Part shown: piece by piece, positions 41,647 through 50,770 of the stretch
How the letters are laid out: the number at the start of each line of letters is the position of its first letter
Numbering within the stretch: the first letter of the stretch is position 1
From: an uncultured Eubacteriaceae bacterium
GTDB taxonomy: Bacteria; Bacillota; Clostridia; Lachnospirales; CAG-274
Reading direction: 5' to 3'
Length of the DNA stretch: 55,028 bases
NCBI GenBank assembly: GCA_947086655.1
Contig: CAMTZM010000013.1
Span: forward strand, 1 to 55,028
Position numbers and translations under genes: made by a program
The notes under the pieces: model-generated
Seen by the model: only the letters and a program-made list of their open reading frames with translations
Database searches by the model: none
Told to the model about the DNA's origin: nothing

Positions 41647-41744
41647 TAATTTTTTATAAAAAGCATCTGTATATAAAAAATATATGTTTTTATATTGGAA
41701 TATATTAAAACATATAAAGTTTTAATATATATACTAAACAAAAC

Positions 41745-41783
41745 AAAAAAAGACTCATTCCAAAAAAGGTTTGGGTCTTTTTT
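41745..41783. terminator. Intrinsic terminator after the SASP gene
   Basis: AAAAAAAGACTC and GGGTCTTTTTT pair around a loop of about 15 bases, with flanking A and T runs. It is very similar to the terminator at 30562-30600. Confidence 0.85.
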
Positions 41784-42128
41784 GTTTTTACTATAAAACG
41801 CTAAGATGATAGGAGTTAATGAAGAAGGTATTGAGTATCTGCTTGCTAACGGATATGAATTACTTTGATATTTAAGAAATGCTGTATAAGCCTGATATGC
41901 TTGAACAATGCCTGTTTGAAAAATATTCCGCTAAAGCTTGATAAAGCGGTATTTTAGTCAGTCAATAGTAAAATGTATATTAGCTGACTATTTTTATAAT
42001 TGATTTCAAGAATTTATTTCTGTGTGTCTTGATAATAAAACTTTTTAGTAGTAAAATGATATTAAGAAACTATTAATGACAAATGGAGATAACAATGAAT
42101 ACAGATGATAATATTTTAAATAAAAAAA
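41784..42128 (+). other. Gene debris without an intact gene
   Basis: Short in-frame fragments can be read, for example EEGIEYLLANGYELL (about 41821-41868) and EMLYKPDMLEQCLFEKYSAKA-like text (about 41877-41942), each ending at a stop. CCGCTAAAGC and TAAAGCGG form a hairpin near 41930-41953. A further short frame starts MNTDDNILNKK at 42095 behind a GGAGAT site and ends at 42144. These look like decayed ends of one or more genes next to the broken ABC transporter. Confidence 0.4.
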
Positions 42129-42651
42129 GAAACGCTGATAAATAAGGTGTCCTTTGTGTTTCAGAACAGCCGCCTTATCAAAGCGTCCATATTGGAAAAT
42201 GTGTGTATGGCAAAGCCCAACGCCACCTGTGAAGAAATAGTCCACGCTCTTAAAACTGCGCAATGTCTTGATATTATCGAAAAACTACCGAATGGCATAG
42301 ATACGGTTGTCGGTACAAACGGTGTGTATTTGTCCGGCGGTGAACAGCAGAGAATCGCAATTGCCCGTGCCATTTTGAAAAATGCGCCTATTCTGATTCG
42401 ATGAAACGATCGCCTTTGATGGTCCAGACAATGAGGTGCGTGTACAACAGGCTCTATCTGCACTTTCAAAGGGGAAAACCGTACTTGTCATTGCCCACCG
42501 TATGTGTACTGTGAGCGGCTCAGATAAAGTGGTTGTACTTTCTGACGGCGTGGTTTTGGAACAAGGAACGCCAAAAGAATTGATGAACACAGGTCGGATT
42601 TATCCGCACATGTTAAAGCTGCAAATGATGAGTAGACAATGGGGAATTTAA
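42129..42651 (+). pseudogene. Truncated, frameshifted ABC transporter ATP-binding domain
   Basis: The reading frame starts abruptly in the Q-loop region (VSFVFQNSRLIKASILENV) and continues through a clear signature motif, YLSGGEQQRIAIARAIL. At about 42398 the Walker B ILILDE is broken: relative to a normal sequence two bases appear to be missing, and the frame shifts to DETIAFDGPDNEVRVQQAL, then IAHRMCTVSGSDKVVVL to the end. The Walker A region and any membrane domain are absent. Base composition is visibly richer in GC than in neighbouring genes, which suggests recent transfer. It resembles ABCB-type exporters. It is not functional as it stands. Confidence 0.85.
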
Positions 42652-42727
42652 CTAATGGAGTAAATGGGTTTAATCCCATTTACTCCATTAGTTTTGTCAG
42701 AAACTGTCGGTTATGAGTATTTTTGCA
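42650..42727 (-). repeat. Hairpin repeat (copy C) after the ABC pseudogene
   Basis: Perfect 19-base arms AACTAATGGAGTAAATGGG (42650-42668) and its complement (42675-42693) surround a 6-base loop. The segment GGTTATGAGTATTTTTGCA (42709-42727) is the reverse complement of part of the core in copies A and B, and AGTTTCTGAC on that strand matches copy A as well. The element overlaps the pseudogene stop. Confidence 0.65.
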
Positions 42728-42830
42728 TAACAAAAATTTGAGTAGTATTGGCTGGTATTTAGTATTAAAATTTTTTAAGGTATTCTTTAAATTAGAAATT
42801 GATATATAAAATTAAATAATTAAAGCTTTA

Positions 42831-45272
42831 TTATTTTAATATAAATTTGTCTTCTTCATTGTCAACTGTTACAAAATCACCGCTTTTAATTTTTTCATCA
42901 AGTGCAGCTTCTGCAAACATATCTTCAATTTGAGTTTGTATAGCACGTCTTAAAGGTCTTGCGCCATAAACTTGGTCATAACCTTCATCAGAAATTTTAT
43001 CAATAGCCTTATCAGTTATTTCTATATCAATATTTATATTTTCTTTTATACGTTTTTTAAGGTCTTTAAACATGATTTTGGCAATTTCTTTTACGTCGTC
43101 TTTTTCAAGAGGTTTAAATACAGTTATATCATCAATACGATTTAAAAATTCTGGTCTGAAAATTCTTTTTACTTCATCCATTACATCTTTTTTCATGTTT
43201 TCATAATCACGTTCTGAATTGTTGTCATTTGAGAAACCTAACCTTTTAGGAGCTGTTATATTTCTTGCTCCAGCGTTAGAAGTCATTATTATGACAGTAT
43301 TTTTAAAGTCTATACGTCTTCCCTGAGCATCGGTAATGTGTCCGTCATCTAATACTTGAAGTAAAATGTTAAATACATCAGGATGTGCTTTTTCAATCTC
43401 ATCAAATAATATAACTGAATAAGGTTTTCTTCTTATTTTCTCACTTAATTGCCCGCCTTCATCATAACCTACATATCCCGGAGGTGAACCTATAAGTTTG
43501 GAGACACTGTGTTTTTCCATATATTCGCTCATATCAACTCTTATCATAGCGTCCTCATTTCCAAAAAGAACTTCTGAAAGAGCTTTGCTAAGTTCTGTTT
43601 TTCCAACACCCGTAGGACCTAAAAACAGGAATGAACCAATAGGTCTTTTTGGATCTTTAAGTCCGACACGTCCTCTTCTTATAGCCTTTGATACAGCTTT
43701 AACTGCTTCGTTTTGTCCTATTATACGTTCATGGAGTATTGATTCCATGTTTTTAAGCCTTTCTCCTTCTTCTTCTTGAAGTTTTTTAACAGGTATTCCT
43801 GTCCATTTAGCTGTAACTTCAGCTATGTCATCTTCATCAACAATGTGATTTTTTTCATTATTTTGCTGTACAGTCCAATTCTTTTTAGCGTCTTCAAGCT
43901 GTTTTTTTAATTCTTCCTGACGACGTTTAATTTCTCCGGCTTTTTCAAATTCCTCTGTTTTTATTGCGGCTTCTTTTTCCTTTTCAGCATCAGCTATTTT
44001 ATCTTCAAGTTCTTTTACATCAGACGGAGCGGTATACGATTTTAATCTTACCTTTGATGCAGCTTCATCAATAAGGTCTATTGCTTTGTCAGGAAGAAAT
44101 CTATCTGTTATATATCTTACAGAAAGTTTTACAGCGGATTTTATAGCGGCGTCTGTAATTTGTACGTTGTGATGAGCCTCGTATTTATCTCTTAAACCCT
44201 CAAGCATTTTTATTGCGTCTTCTTCGCTTGGCTCGTCAATATTAACAGGCTGGAATCTTCTTTCAAGTGCGGCGTCTTTTTCAATATATTTTCTATATTC
44301 ATTTAATGTCGTAGCGCCTATTACTTGAATTTCACCTCTTGCCATTGACGGTTTAAGTATATTTGAAGCATCAATAGCTCCTTCAGCAGCTCCAGCACCT
44401 ATTATAGTATGAATCTCGTCAATAAAAAGTATTACGTTTCCTGATGTTTTAACCTCTCCCAAAACCTTTTGTATACGTTCTTCAAATTCACCTCTGTACT
44501 TGCTTCCAGCAACCATTGAGGATAAATCCAATGAAACAACTCTTTTATCTTTTAATGTTTCGGGAACGTCTCCTAAAATTATTTTTTGGGCAAGCCCTTC
44601 GGCAATAGCTGTTTTTCCAACTCCGGGGTCACCTACAAGACATGGATTGTTTTTTGTTCGGCGGCTTAAAATTTGAATTACTCTTTCAATTTCATTTTCT
44701 CTTCCAACTATTGGGTCAAATTTATTTTCAGACGCCATAATTGTTAAATCACGGCTGAATTTATCAAGAGTAGGTGTATTTGTTTTTCTTCTTTTTCCGC
44801 TTTTTCCAGACATAGGCATTGCATTATTTTCTGTTCCTGTTTCTCCAAGCATTCTCATTATATCGTCGTAAAGTTTTCCACCGTTTACTTCAAGCGATTC
44901 AAGTATTTTAACTGCTACGCAGTCTTCTTCTTTAATAAGCGCCAAAAGTATGTGTTCTGTACCTATATAATTAGTAGCCATATTTAAAGCTTCTTGTAAA
45001 CTTTTTTCAAGTATTCTTTTTGTACGAGGCGTAAAATCGGATGGAAGATTTATTGTTCCGGCAGCGACGCCTATAAATTCGCTTATTTTTGTAACTATAT
45101 CATCTGCTGTAATGTTTTGCATTTCAAGTGCTTTTGCAGCGACACTGTCGCCTGTTCTAATAAGACCTAAAAGTAAATGCTCGCTTCCAACATAATCATG
45201 TCCAAGTTCAACAGCAGATTGTTTAGAAAGTTCTATCGCTTCTTGTGCTTTTCTTGTGAAATTTATACGCAT
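42831..45272 (-). CDS. clpC: ATP-dependent Clp protease ATP-binding subunit ClpC
   Basis: An 813-residue AAA+ unfoldase that feeds phosphoarginine-marked or adaptor-bound proteins to ClpP. Two Clp-N repeats (about residues 1-145) are followed by the first AAA domain (GDPGVGKTAIAEGLAQ, then VILFIDEIHTIIGAG), a UvrB-like middle coiled coil (about 415-475, with the FEKAGEIKRRQEELKKQ repeat), and the second AAA domain (LGPTGVGKTELSKAL, VILFDEIEKAHPDVFN). The middle domain marks ClpC rather than ClpA or ClpB. It is the last gene of mcsA-mcsB-clpC. AAAGGAGGCTACATAA precedes the ATG. Confidence 0.97.
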   Translation of the reverse strand: MRINFTRKAQEAIELSKQSAVELGHDYVGSEHLLLGLIRTGDSVAAKALEMQNITADDIVTKISEFIGVAAGTINLPSDFTPRTKRILEKSLQEALNMATNYIGTEHILLALIKEEDCVAVKILESLEVNGGKLYDDIMRMLGETGTENNAMPMSGKSGKRRKTNTPTLDKFSRDLTIMASENKFDPIVGRENEIERVIQILSRRTKNNPCLVGDPGVGKTAIAEGLAQKIILGDVPETLKDKRVVSLDLSSMVAGSKYRGEFEERIQKVLGEVKTSGNVILFIDEIHTIIGAGAAEGAIDASNILKPSMARGEIQVIGATTLNEYRKYIEKDAALERRFQPVNIDEPSEEDAIKMLEGLRDKYEAHHNVQITDAAIKSAVKLSVRYITDRFLPDKAIDLIDEAASKVRLKSYTAPSDVKELEDKIADAEKEKEAAIKTEEFEKAGEIKRRQEELKKQLEDAKKNWTVQQNNEKNHIVDEDDIAEVTAKWTGIPVKKLQEEEGERLKNMESILHERIIGQNEAVKAVSKAIRRGRVGLKDPKRPIGSFLFLGPTGVGKTELSKALSEVLFGNEDAMIRVDMSEYMEKHSVSKLIGSPPGYVGYDEGGQLSEKIRRKPYSVILFDEIEKAHPDVFNILLQVLDDGHITDAQGRRIDFKNTVIIMTSNAGARNITAPKRLGFSNDNNSERDYENMKKDVMDEVKRIFRPEFLNRIDDITVFKPLEKDDVKEIAKIMFKDLKKRIKENINIDIEITDKAIDKISDEGYDQVYGARPLRRAIQTQIEDMFAEAALDEKIKSGDFVTVDNEEDKFILK

Positions 45273-45297
45273 TTATGTAGCCTCCTTTATATTTAAT

Positions 45298-45330
45298 TAA
45301 GGAAATACTGATTAAATCAGTTTTTCCTTA
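45298..45330. repeat. Hairpin between mcsB and clpC
   Basis: AAGGAAATACTGATT and AATCAGTTTTTCCTT pair with one mismatch. The ends match the termini of the element at 38384-38546. It sits two bases downstream of the mcsB stop, in mid-operon, and may tune clpC expression or mRNA stability. Confidence 0.6.
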
Positions 45331-45332
45331 AA

Positions 45333-46364
45333 TCAGAATTTTCTAAGTTGTTCATTAAGATATTTAGCTCTTTCAATATCTCTTTCAGATTCATTTAGGT
45401 TTTTTCCGCATAGTTTAATTAAATTGCCGGGCTGTACATTCATCATAATATTATAAATATTTTTTTCGGGTTTATTAAATTTTAAAATTCCCGTCATAAA
45501 TCCAAGCCTTATATCAGAAAGAAGTTTCATAGCTTCTTTTGAACTTATTTGACGGCACGAGCATAAAATGCCATATGAGCGGTAAATTTTATCCTCAAAC
45601 TTAGCAGAATTGTTTTTTATTACATTGTTTCTAAGTTCTTTTTCCTGCTCAATTATTTGATTTGTAACACTTTTAAGCGCTTCAATAATTTCCTTTTCGC
45701 TTTTTCCTAATGTTATTTGATTGGAAATTTGATAAATACCTCCTAATGACTCTGAGCCTTCTCCATAAATACCTCTCATTGTCATACCGAATTTTCCTAT
45801 TGCTCTGCTTATATTGGCAAGGTTTCCGGACATCTCAATCATAGGAATATGAATCATAAATGACGCTCTAAGTCCGGTTCCGGTGTTTGTAATACATGAT
45901 GTTAAATAACCAAAGTCTTTGTCAAAAGCATATTCTATTCTTTCTTCAATAAGATTATCAATATTGTTTGCAAATTCCCATGCGCTATTTATATCATTTC
46001 CAATACTTACTGATTGTATACGTATATGGTCTTCTTCATTAATTAAAATACTTGCTGAATCATCATTTTTTATAAGAGCGGCGCTGTCATTTTTTTTAAT
46101 TATATCATTGCTTACAGTATGATTTTCAACCATTGAATACTTATCAATATTTGATAAATCATCAAATTTTATAAATTCAAATGAATTTCCTATTACATTT
46201 GAATCATTTATAATAGAATCTTTTACTTCATTTATAAGTTTATCAATGTCTGATTTTTGAAGTATAGTAGAAAAAGGATATTTTTTTATATTTCTTGCTA
46301 ATCTTATTCTGCTTGATATAACGACGTCTTTATCAATTCTTTCATCTTCATACCATTTTTTCAT
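45333..46364 (-). CDS. mcsB: Protein arginine kinase McsB
   Basis: A 343-residue phosphagen-kinase-fold enzyme that phosphorylates arginines on proteins, marking them for ClpCP. The N-terminal VISSRIRLARNIKKYPF matches the family, and the active-site region reads LTSCITNTGTGLRASFMIHIPM, with the phosphagen Cys-x-TN-x-GTG core. GEGSESLGGIYQISNQITLG follows at about residue 195. The C-terminal half has the LRNNVI and SYGILCSCRQISSKEAMKL segments typical of McsB. The start codon overlaps the mcsA stop by four bases, so the two are translationally coupled. Confidence 0.96.
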   Translation of the reverse strand: MKKWYEDERIDKDVVISSRIRLARNIKKYPFSTILQKSDIDKLINEVKDSIINDSNVIGNSFEFIKFDDLSNIDKYSMVENHTVSNDIIKKNDSAALIKNDDSASILINEEDHIRIQSVSIGNDINSAWEFANNIDNLIEERIEYAFDKDFGYLTSCITNTGTGLRASFMIHIPMIEMSGNLANISRAIGKFGMTMRGIYGEGSESLGGIYQISNQITLGKSEKEIIEALKSVTNQIIEQEKELRNNVIKNNSAKFEDKIYRSYGILCSCRQISSKEAMKLLSDIRLGFMTGILKFNKPEKNIYNIMMNVQPGNLIKLCGKNLNESERDIERAKYLNEQLRKF

Positions 46365-46861
46365 TTTTGTCCGCCCCCTTCAAGTTCTCTAATTTCATCT
46401 CTTATATGTGCGGCTTCTTCATACTCTTCATTTTCGATTGCTTTTCTAAGAGACAGTTTTAAATCTTCAAGTTTTCTTTTTAATAAAAATTCTTCTCCTG
46501 ATTTTTGAGGAAGTTTGCCTGTATGAATGTTGCTTCCGTGAACATTTTTAAGAAGAGGTAAAATTTGTTCTCTAAATGTATTATAGCAATCTACGCAGCC
46601 AAATCTTCCTGTATTTCTAAAATCCTCAAATGTAGTTGAACAAGAAGGACACTTAAATACATGACTGTTTGATTTATTAGGAACTTCATTTCCTAAAAAA
46701 CCATCTAAAAATCCTTGAAAAATGTTATCAAAAGACATAGACATTTTTGTACCCATACTATTTGCGCAATCAGCGCAAAGATTCATTTCTGTAACCTCAC
46801 CGTTAATAACCTGTTTATAAAAAACAGTAGCCGTATTTTTTTTACATTTATCACATAACAT
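46361..46861 (-). CDS. mcsA: McsA, activator of the McsB arginine kinase
   Basis: A 166-residue zinc protein that activates McsB. Four cysteine pairs are visible: CDKCKK, CADCANS, CPSCSTTF and CVDCYNTF, giving two treble-clef-like zinc sites. A UvrB/UvrC motif follows at about residue 130-160 (LRKAIENEEYEEAAHIRDEIREL). Layout and length agree with the family. It is the first gene of the operon, where Bacillus would have ctsR. TATGAGGAGGGATTGTT precedes the ATG. Confidence 0.95.
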   Translation of the reverse strand: MLCDKCKKNTATVFYKQVINGEVTEMNLCADCANSMGTKMSMSFDNIFQGFLDGFLGNEVPNKSNSHVFKCPSCSTTFEDFRNTGRFGCVDCYNTFREQILPLLKNVHGSNIHTGKLPQKSGEEFLLKRKLEDLKLSLRKAIENEEYEEAAHIRDEIRELEGGGQK

Positions 46862-46967
46862 AACAATCCCTCCTCATATAATATAGAAAATGAATTAATA
46901 ACTTTACAAAAAAGTTTTTATATATTTTCCAATTGGCATTTTGTTAGTATTTCTTTAACTGTGATTT

Positions 46968-46996
46968 ATTATACCTCAATACTTGTTAGCCATCAA
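46968..46996 (-). promoter_or_regulatory. Promoter of the mcsA-mcsB-clpC operon
   Basis: On the minus strand TTGATG (46996-46991), a 17-base spacer and TATAAT (46973-46968). The -35 box lies inside one half of the CIRCE-like operator. The transcript leader is about 100 bases. Confidence 0.75.
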
Positions 46997-47012
46997 GCGT
47001 TGTGAGTGCTAA
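46986..47012. promoter_or_regulatory. CIRCE-like HrcA operator
   Basis: On the minus strand TTAGCACTC, nine bases, then GATGGCTAA. The first half is a perfect match to CIRCE (TTAGCACTC-N9-GAGTGCTAA); the second has two mismatches. The overlap with the -35 box of the clpC operon promoter fits repression by HrcA. No CtsR heptad repeat was seen. Confidence 0.85.
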
Positions 47013-47089
47013 TTTTAATTTAAAAAAATACCCATTTATTTTGATTTTAGGTATTTTTATAACTTTTTCTTTTTCTTTTGCGTTTTTTC

Positions 47090-47554
47090 TTATTCAAACT
47101 TACGTCCGCATTTTACGCATTGTTCAGAATATGGTTCATTGCCAGTATTGCATTTAGGACAAAATTTCATGAATTTTATTCCGTCTTGTGTTCTTAATAT
47201 TTTTAAATCACTTTCTTTTTTATTTAAATTAGTATATTCATAACTTTTATCAATATAAGTATCAATTATGGTTTCGTCATTTCCTTTTTTTATGTTCTCA
47301 ATTAATTTTTCAAGCCTTTTTATATTTTCTTTATATTTATCTATACTTGTGCACATTTTATCTATATTTTCCATATTTGCGACAGCGTTATTTCTTTTGC
47401 AGTCATATACAAGACGTCCCATTTTATTATATATTTTATTACATTCTTCTATATATTTTTTTATTTTAAATTCAATTTTTGTAGTGTCTATGGCTTGTCT
47501 TGTTCTTTTTGAAAATTTTATAAAAGATTTATGAACTAAGTCGGTAATCTTCAT
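47090..47554 (-). CDS. Zinc-ribbon protein with helical N-terminus
   Basis: A 154-residue protein of unknown function. The first 120 residues are lysine-rich and helical, probably a coiled coil (IKKYIEECNKIYNKMGRLVY onward). The end is a zinc ribbon: FCPKCNTGNEPYSEQCVKCGRKFE, with two CxxC pairs. It is transcribed with the related gene just upstream, 12 bases apart, and both have the same layout of coiled coil then ribbon, suggesting an old duplication. The stop lies about 80 bases before the CIRCE-like operator of the clpC operon. Confidence 0.75.
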   Translation of the reverse strand: MKITDLVHKSFIKFSKRTRQAIDTTKIEFKIKKYIEECNKIYNKMGRLVYDCKRNNAVANMENIDKMCTSIDKYKENIKRLEKLIENIKKGNDETIIDTYIDKSYEYTNLNKKESDLKILRTQDGIKFMKFCPKCNTGNEPYSEQCVKCGRKFE

Positions 47555-47566
47555 TTTTTCAACTCC

Positions 47567-48028
47567 TTATAAAGCTCTGCCGCATGATATGCAGAATTTA
47601 TCATTATAATTGTTTATACACCCACATACAGGACAGGTTTTGTTTTTATTTTCATTATTTTTTGTTTCTGTTTTATTTTCAAACATTTGTGCTCCGCATT
47701 TTGGACAGAAACTACTTTCAAGACTTACAGCTGTTTTACATTTTGGACAATCCCTTTTCCCCTTTATTTTTGATACTTCATCTTCAAGTTTTTTTATGTC
47801 CTCTAAAGCGCTGTTGAGTTCGGAAATTTTTTTGTCAAAAAATTCTCCAAGTTCTCCTCCATATGAGTAAATTTCCTGAACTTTTTTACCCATTTCAATA
47901 TAAATTTCTTTTATTTTTTCCTGTTCATTTGCCATATTTATATTAAGTTTTGTACTTTTAATAACATCAGAGGATGTTTTTGTAATGGTTTTTGTAAGTT
48001 TTGATAAAGTACTTTTTAAATCTTCCAT
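47567..48028 (-). CDS. Double zinc-ribbon protein with coiled-coil N-terminus
   Basis: A 153-residue protein of unknown function. Residues about 1-90 form a helix-rich, coiled-coil-like part (KKVQEIYSYGGELGEFFDKK, then repeated Leu/Ile heptads). Two zinc ribbons follow: CPKCKTAVSLESSFCPKCG and, after an Asn/Lys/Glu-rich linker, CPVCGCINNYNDKFCISCG. No signal peptide. The N-terminal layout and the pairing with the next gene recall YtxH-like or bacterial zinc-ribbon scaffold proteins, but no function can be given. CAGGAGTTGATATC precedes the ATG. Confidence 0.75.
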   Translation of the reverse strand: MEDLKSTLSKLTKTITKTSSDVIKSTKLNINMANEQEKIKEIYIEMGKKVQEIYSYGGELGEFFDKKISELNSALEDIKKLEDEVSKIKGKRDCPKCKTAVSLESSFCPKCGAQMFENKTETKNNENKNKTCPVCGCINNYNDKFCISCGRAL

Positions 48029-48280
48029 GATATCAACTCCTGTTTTTTCAAATAAACGAAAAAGAAATATATAAAGTTTGCATTAAGCTTTTAATTTATT
48101 ATATCACTTTTAAATAAATAAGAAAACATTTTATATATTTAAAATTAAAATATAAATAAAAAGTTTTTTGTTGGATTGCGTTTAATTAATTTATGTGATA
48201 AAATCATTTAGGGTATATATAAACAATATATACAAAGTATGTAAAGTTTTTTTAAAATTAATTTAAGGGAGGCGTAATAT

Positions 48281-49231
48281 TTGAAAATATGTATTCTTGA
48301 TGCGAAGACATTAGGCAATGTGGATATTTCGCCTATTAAATCGCTTGGAGATACAATTGTGTATGAAACATCATACGATAATATTGAGGAAAAAATAAAA
48401 GATTGTGAAATAATAATAAATAATAAAGTAATTTTAAATGAGTCTGTTTTGAAAAATTGCAAAAAACTTAAAATGATAGCCCTTACATCAACAGGGACAA
48501 ACGTAGTTGATTTGGAATATGCTAAAAGAAATTCTATTGCGGTGGCAAATGTTTCCGGGTATTCAACAAATTGTGTTGTACAGCATACATTTGCTATGCT
48601 ATTTTATTTATGCGAGAGATTAAAGTATTACGACGAATATGTAAAAAAAGGCGATTATTGTAAAAGTGATATATTTACCCACTATGGACCTTTATTTATG
48701 GAAATAAGTTCTAAAACGTGGGGAATAATCGGTTTAGGAGCAATAGGAAATGCTGTTGCCAAAGCAGCCAATGCTTTTGGCACTGATGTAATATATTATT
48801 CCACAACAGGAAAAAATAATAATGATATTTATATAAGAACTGACTTAGACAGTCTTTTGAAACAGTCTGATATAATATCGATACATTGCCCGTTAAATGA
48901 AAATACTTATAATTTAATTTCAGAAAATGAGTTAAATAAAATGAAGAAAAATTGTATTTTGTTAAATTTGAGCCGAGGCGGTGTAATAAATGAAAAAGAT
49001 TTAGCATATGCCTTAGATAAAAATCTTATATATGCAGCCGGTTTAGATGTTTTGGAAAATGAGCCTATGAGAAAAGATAACCCGTTATTGAAAGTAAAAA
49101 ATAGTGACAAACTTTTAATAACTCCCCATATAGCATGGGCATCTGAGGAAGCTCGTACAAGACTTATAGAAGAAACAGCAGAGAATATAAAAGCATTTTT
49201 AAATAATGTTAGAAGAAATAGAGTTGATTAG
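48281..49231 (+). CDS. D-isomer-specific 2-hydroxyacid dehydrogenase
   Basis: A 316-residue NAD-dependent dehydrogenase. The nucleotide-binding loop is [16 protein letters not shown] at about residue 147. The catalytic residues fit [13 protein letters not shown] (Arg), LDVLENEPM (Glu) and [10 protein letters not shown] (His), in the normal order. The protein resembles the hydroxypyruvate/glycerate or 2-hydroxyacid branches; the substrate is not fixed. The start is TTG with GGGAGGCG upstream. asnA follows after 11 bases, so the two genes form an operon. Confidence 0.9.
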   Translation: MKICILDAKTLGNVDISPIKSLGDTIVYETSYDNIEEKIKDCEIIINNKVILNESVLKNCKKLKMIALTSTGTNVVDLEYAKRNSIAVANVSGYSTNCVVQHTFAMLFYLCERLKYYDEYVKKGDYCKSDIFTHYGPLFMEISSKTWGIIGLGAIGNAVAKAANAFGTDVIYYSTTGKNNNDIYIRTDLDSLLKQSDIISIHCPLNENTYNLISENELNKMKKNCILLNLSRGGVINEKDLAYALDKNLIYAAGLDVLENEPMRKDNPLLKVKNSDKLLITPHIAWASEEARTRLIEETAENIKAFLNNVRRNRVD

Positions 49232-49242
49232 GAGGAATTAAA

Positions 49243-50247
49243 ATGCTAATTTTACCAAATGATTATAAACCATTACTTGATATAAAAAATACTCAAGTAG
49301 CAATTAAACAGGTAAAAGACTGCTTTCAGAAAACTCTTGCTAAAAAAATGAATTTAGTAAGGGTTTCAGCACCTTTGTTTGTACTTCCAAGTTCAGGTAT
49401 AAACGATAATCTTAATGGAGTTGAAAGACCTGTAAGTTTTGAGATAAGCGGAATAAAAGATGAGAATGCTGAAATTGTTCATTCTCTTGCTAAGTGGAAA
49501 AGAATGGCGCTTAAAAAATATGATTTTAAGCATGGTGAAGGCATTTATACAGATATGAATGCAATTAGACGTGATGAAGAACTTGACAATCTTCATTCAG
49601 TTTATGTTGACCAGTGGGATTGGGAAAAAGTAATTACTAAGGAAGAAAGAACCATTGAAACTTTATATAGTAATGTAAAGACTATATTTGAGTCGTTTAA
49701 AATAGTTGAATCATACATAACAGATTTATATCCAAGTCTTAAAAAATATCTTCCTGAAGATGTGTTTTTTATATCGTCTCAGGAACTTGAAGATATGTAT
49801 CCTCAGCTTTCTCCAAAGGAAAGAGAAAATAAAATATGCGAAAAATATAAAGCTGTATTTTTAACTCAAATAGGCTGTAAACTTAAATCAGGAGAAAAAC
49901 ATGACGGACGTGCTCCGGATTATGACGATTGGAGTTTAAATGGTGATTTGCTTTTTTGGTATCCTGTTTTAAATCAAGCGTTTGAAGTTTCGTCAATGGG
50001 AATAAGAGTTGATGAGGATTCGCTTGTAAAACAGCTTGATGAGGCTGGTTGTTCGGAAAGGAAAAATTTTAAGTTTCATAAAGATATTATAGATAAAAAT
50101 TTGCCTTATACAATAGGAGGAGGACTTGGGCAGTCAAGAATATGTATGTATTTTTTGTCTAAGGCACATATTGGAGAGGTTCAAGTTTCATTATGGCCGG
50201 ATGATATGGCTGAAAAATGCAGTAAAAGCAATATACAGTTATTATAA
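49243..50247 (+). CDS. asnA: Aspartate--ammonia ligase (AsnA)
   Basis: A 334-residue ammonia-dependent asparagine synthetase related to class II aminoacyl-tRNA synthetases. Segments typical of the family are [22 protein letters not shown] at the N-terminus, [46 protein letters not shown], and the C-terminal [16 protein letters not shown] with the class II motif 3 Arg. It is complete. The ATG has a TTAGGAGGAATTAAA site. Strong terminators follow. Confidence 0.97.
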   Translation: MLILPNDYKPLLDIKNTQVAIKQVKDCFQKTLAKKMNLVRVSAPLFVLPSSGINDNLNGVERPVSFEISGIKDENAEIVHSLAKWKRMALKKYDFKHGEGIYTDMNAIRRDEELDNLHSVYVDQWDWEKVITKEERTIETLYSNVKTIFESFKIVESYITDLYPSLKKYLPEDVFFISSQELEDMYPQLSPKERENKICEKYKAVFLTQIGCKLKSGEKHDGRAPDYDDWSLNGDLLFWYPVLNQAFEVSSMGIRVDEDSLVKQLDEAGCSERKNFKFHKDIIDKNLPYTIGGGLGQSRICMYFLSKAHIGEVQVSLWPDDMAEKCSKSNIQLL

Positions 50248-50284
50248 TAAATTTTAAAAAGATTATTTAACTAACATAGGTAAA

Positions 50285-50306
50285 CCTCCCGCTTTTTAAG
50301 CGGGGG
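50285..50306 (+). repeat. GC-rich hairpin upstream of the asnA terminator
   Basis: CCTCCCGC and GCGGGGG pair around TTTTTAA. Such hairpins resemble the subterminal structures of IS200/IS605 elements, but no transposase remnant is seen, so this is only a resemblance. Confidence 0.4.
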
Positions 50307-50319
50307 TAAGTACTCTTGA

Positions 50320-50360
50320 CGACAAAATCAGTATATTTTATGCTGATTTTGTCGTTTTTT
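50320..50360 (+). terminator. Intrinsic terminator of asnA
   Basis: CGACAAAATCAG and CTGATTTTGTCG form a perfect 12-base stem followed by six T. Confidence 0.92.
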
Positions 50361-50512
50361 ATATTTAGTAAAATTATACAAATATTAAATCGCAGTATAT
50401 AAATTTAAAAAAATCTTTAAGAGTTATAACATTAAGTATTGAAAATATTATACTATTGGATTATAATATATCTGTAATGAATAATACATATATTGAAAGG
50501 TGGTTCTGCCAT

Positions 50513-50701
50513 ATGAATAAAAATTTTTGTTCAAATTATACTTTGAGAATTTCAAAAATGCTGCTTTATAAAATGAGTTATATCTCAAAATTTGAAGGTA
50601 GGAGTGTAAATAAACAGATAGAATATGTTATAAGACAACATATTTCAGAGTTTGAAAAGAATATAAATCCAATTCCATTAAACGATAAAAATTTGATTTA
50701 G
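50513..50701 (+). CDS. Small ribbon-helix-helix (Arc-like) protein
   Basis: A 62-residue protein. The pattern YTLRISKMLLYKMSYISKF followed by EGRSVNKQIEYVIRQHI, with a final helix ending in EFEK, matches Arc-type ribbon-helix-helix DNA-binding domains: a beta strand, helix A and helix B with the GRS turn. The ATG at 50513 with GAAAGGTGG upstream is preferred to an in-frame start 19 codons earlier that has no site. It stands alone between two terminators and no toxin partner is adjacent. It is most likely a small transcription regulator. Confidence 0.7.
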   Translation: MNKNFCSNYTLRISKMLLYKMSYISKFEGRSVNKQIEYVIRQHISEFEKNINPIPLNDKNLI

Positions 50702-50770
50702 AGTTGATAAAAATATATTTTTTCTAAAATGGAAAGAAAAAAACAATCTTAGAATCTAAAAAAGTTATTT

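Noticed and set aside
42147..42404. A functional small ABC ATPase
   Set aside because: It lacks Walker A, and the frame breaks at Walker B, with the rest of the domain in another frame.
50285..50306. IS200/IS605 element end
   Set aside because: Only one hairpin is present, with no tnpA or tnpB remnant, so a mobile element is not claimed.
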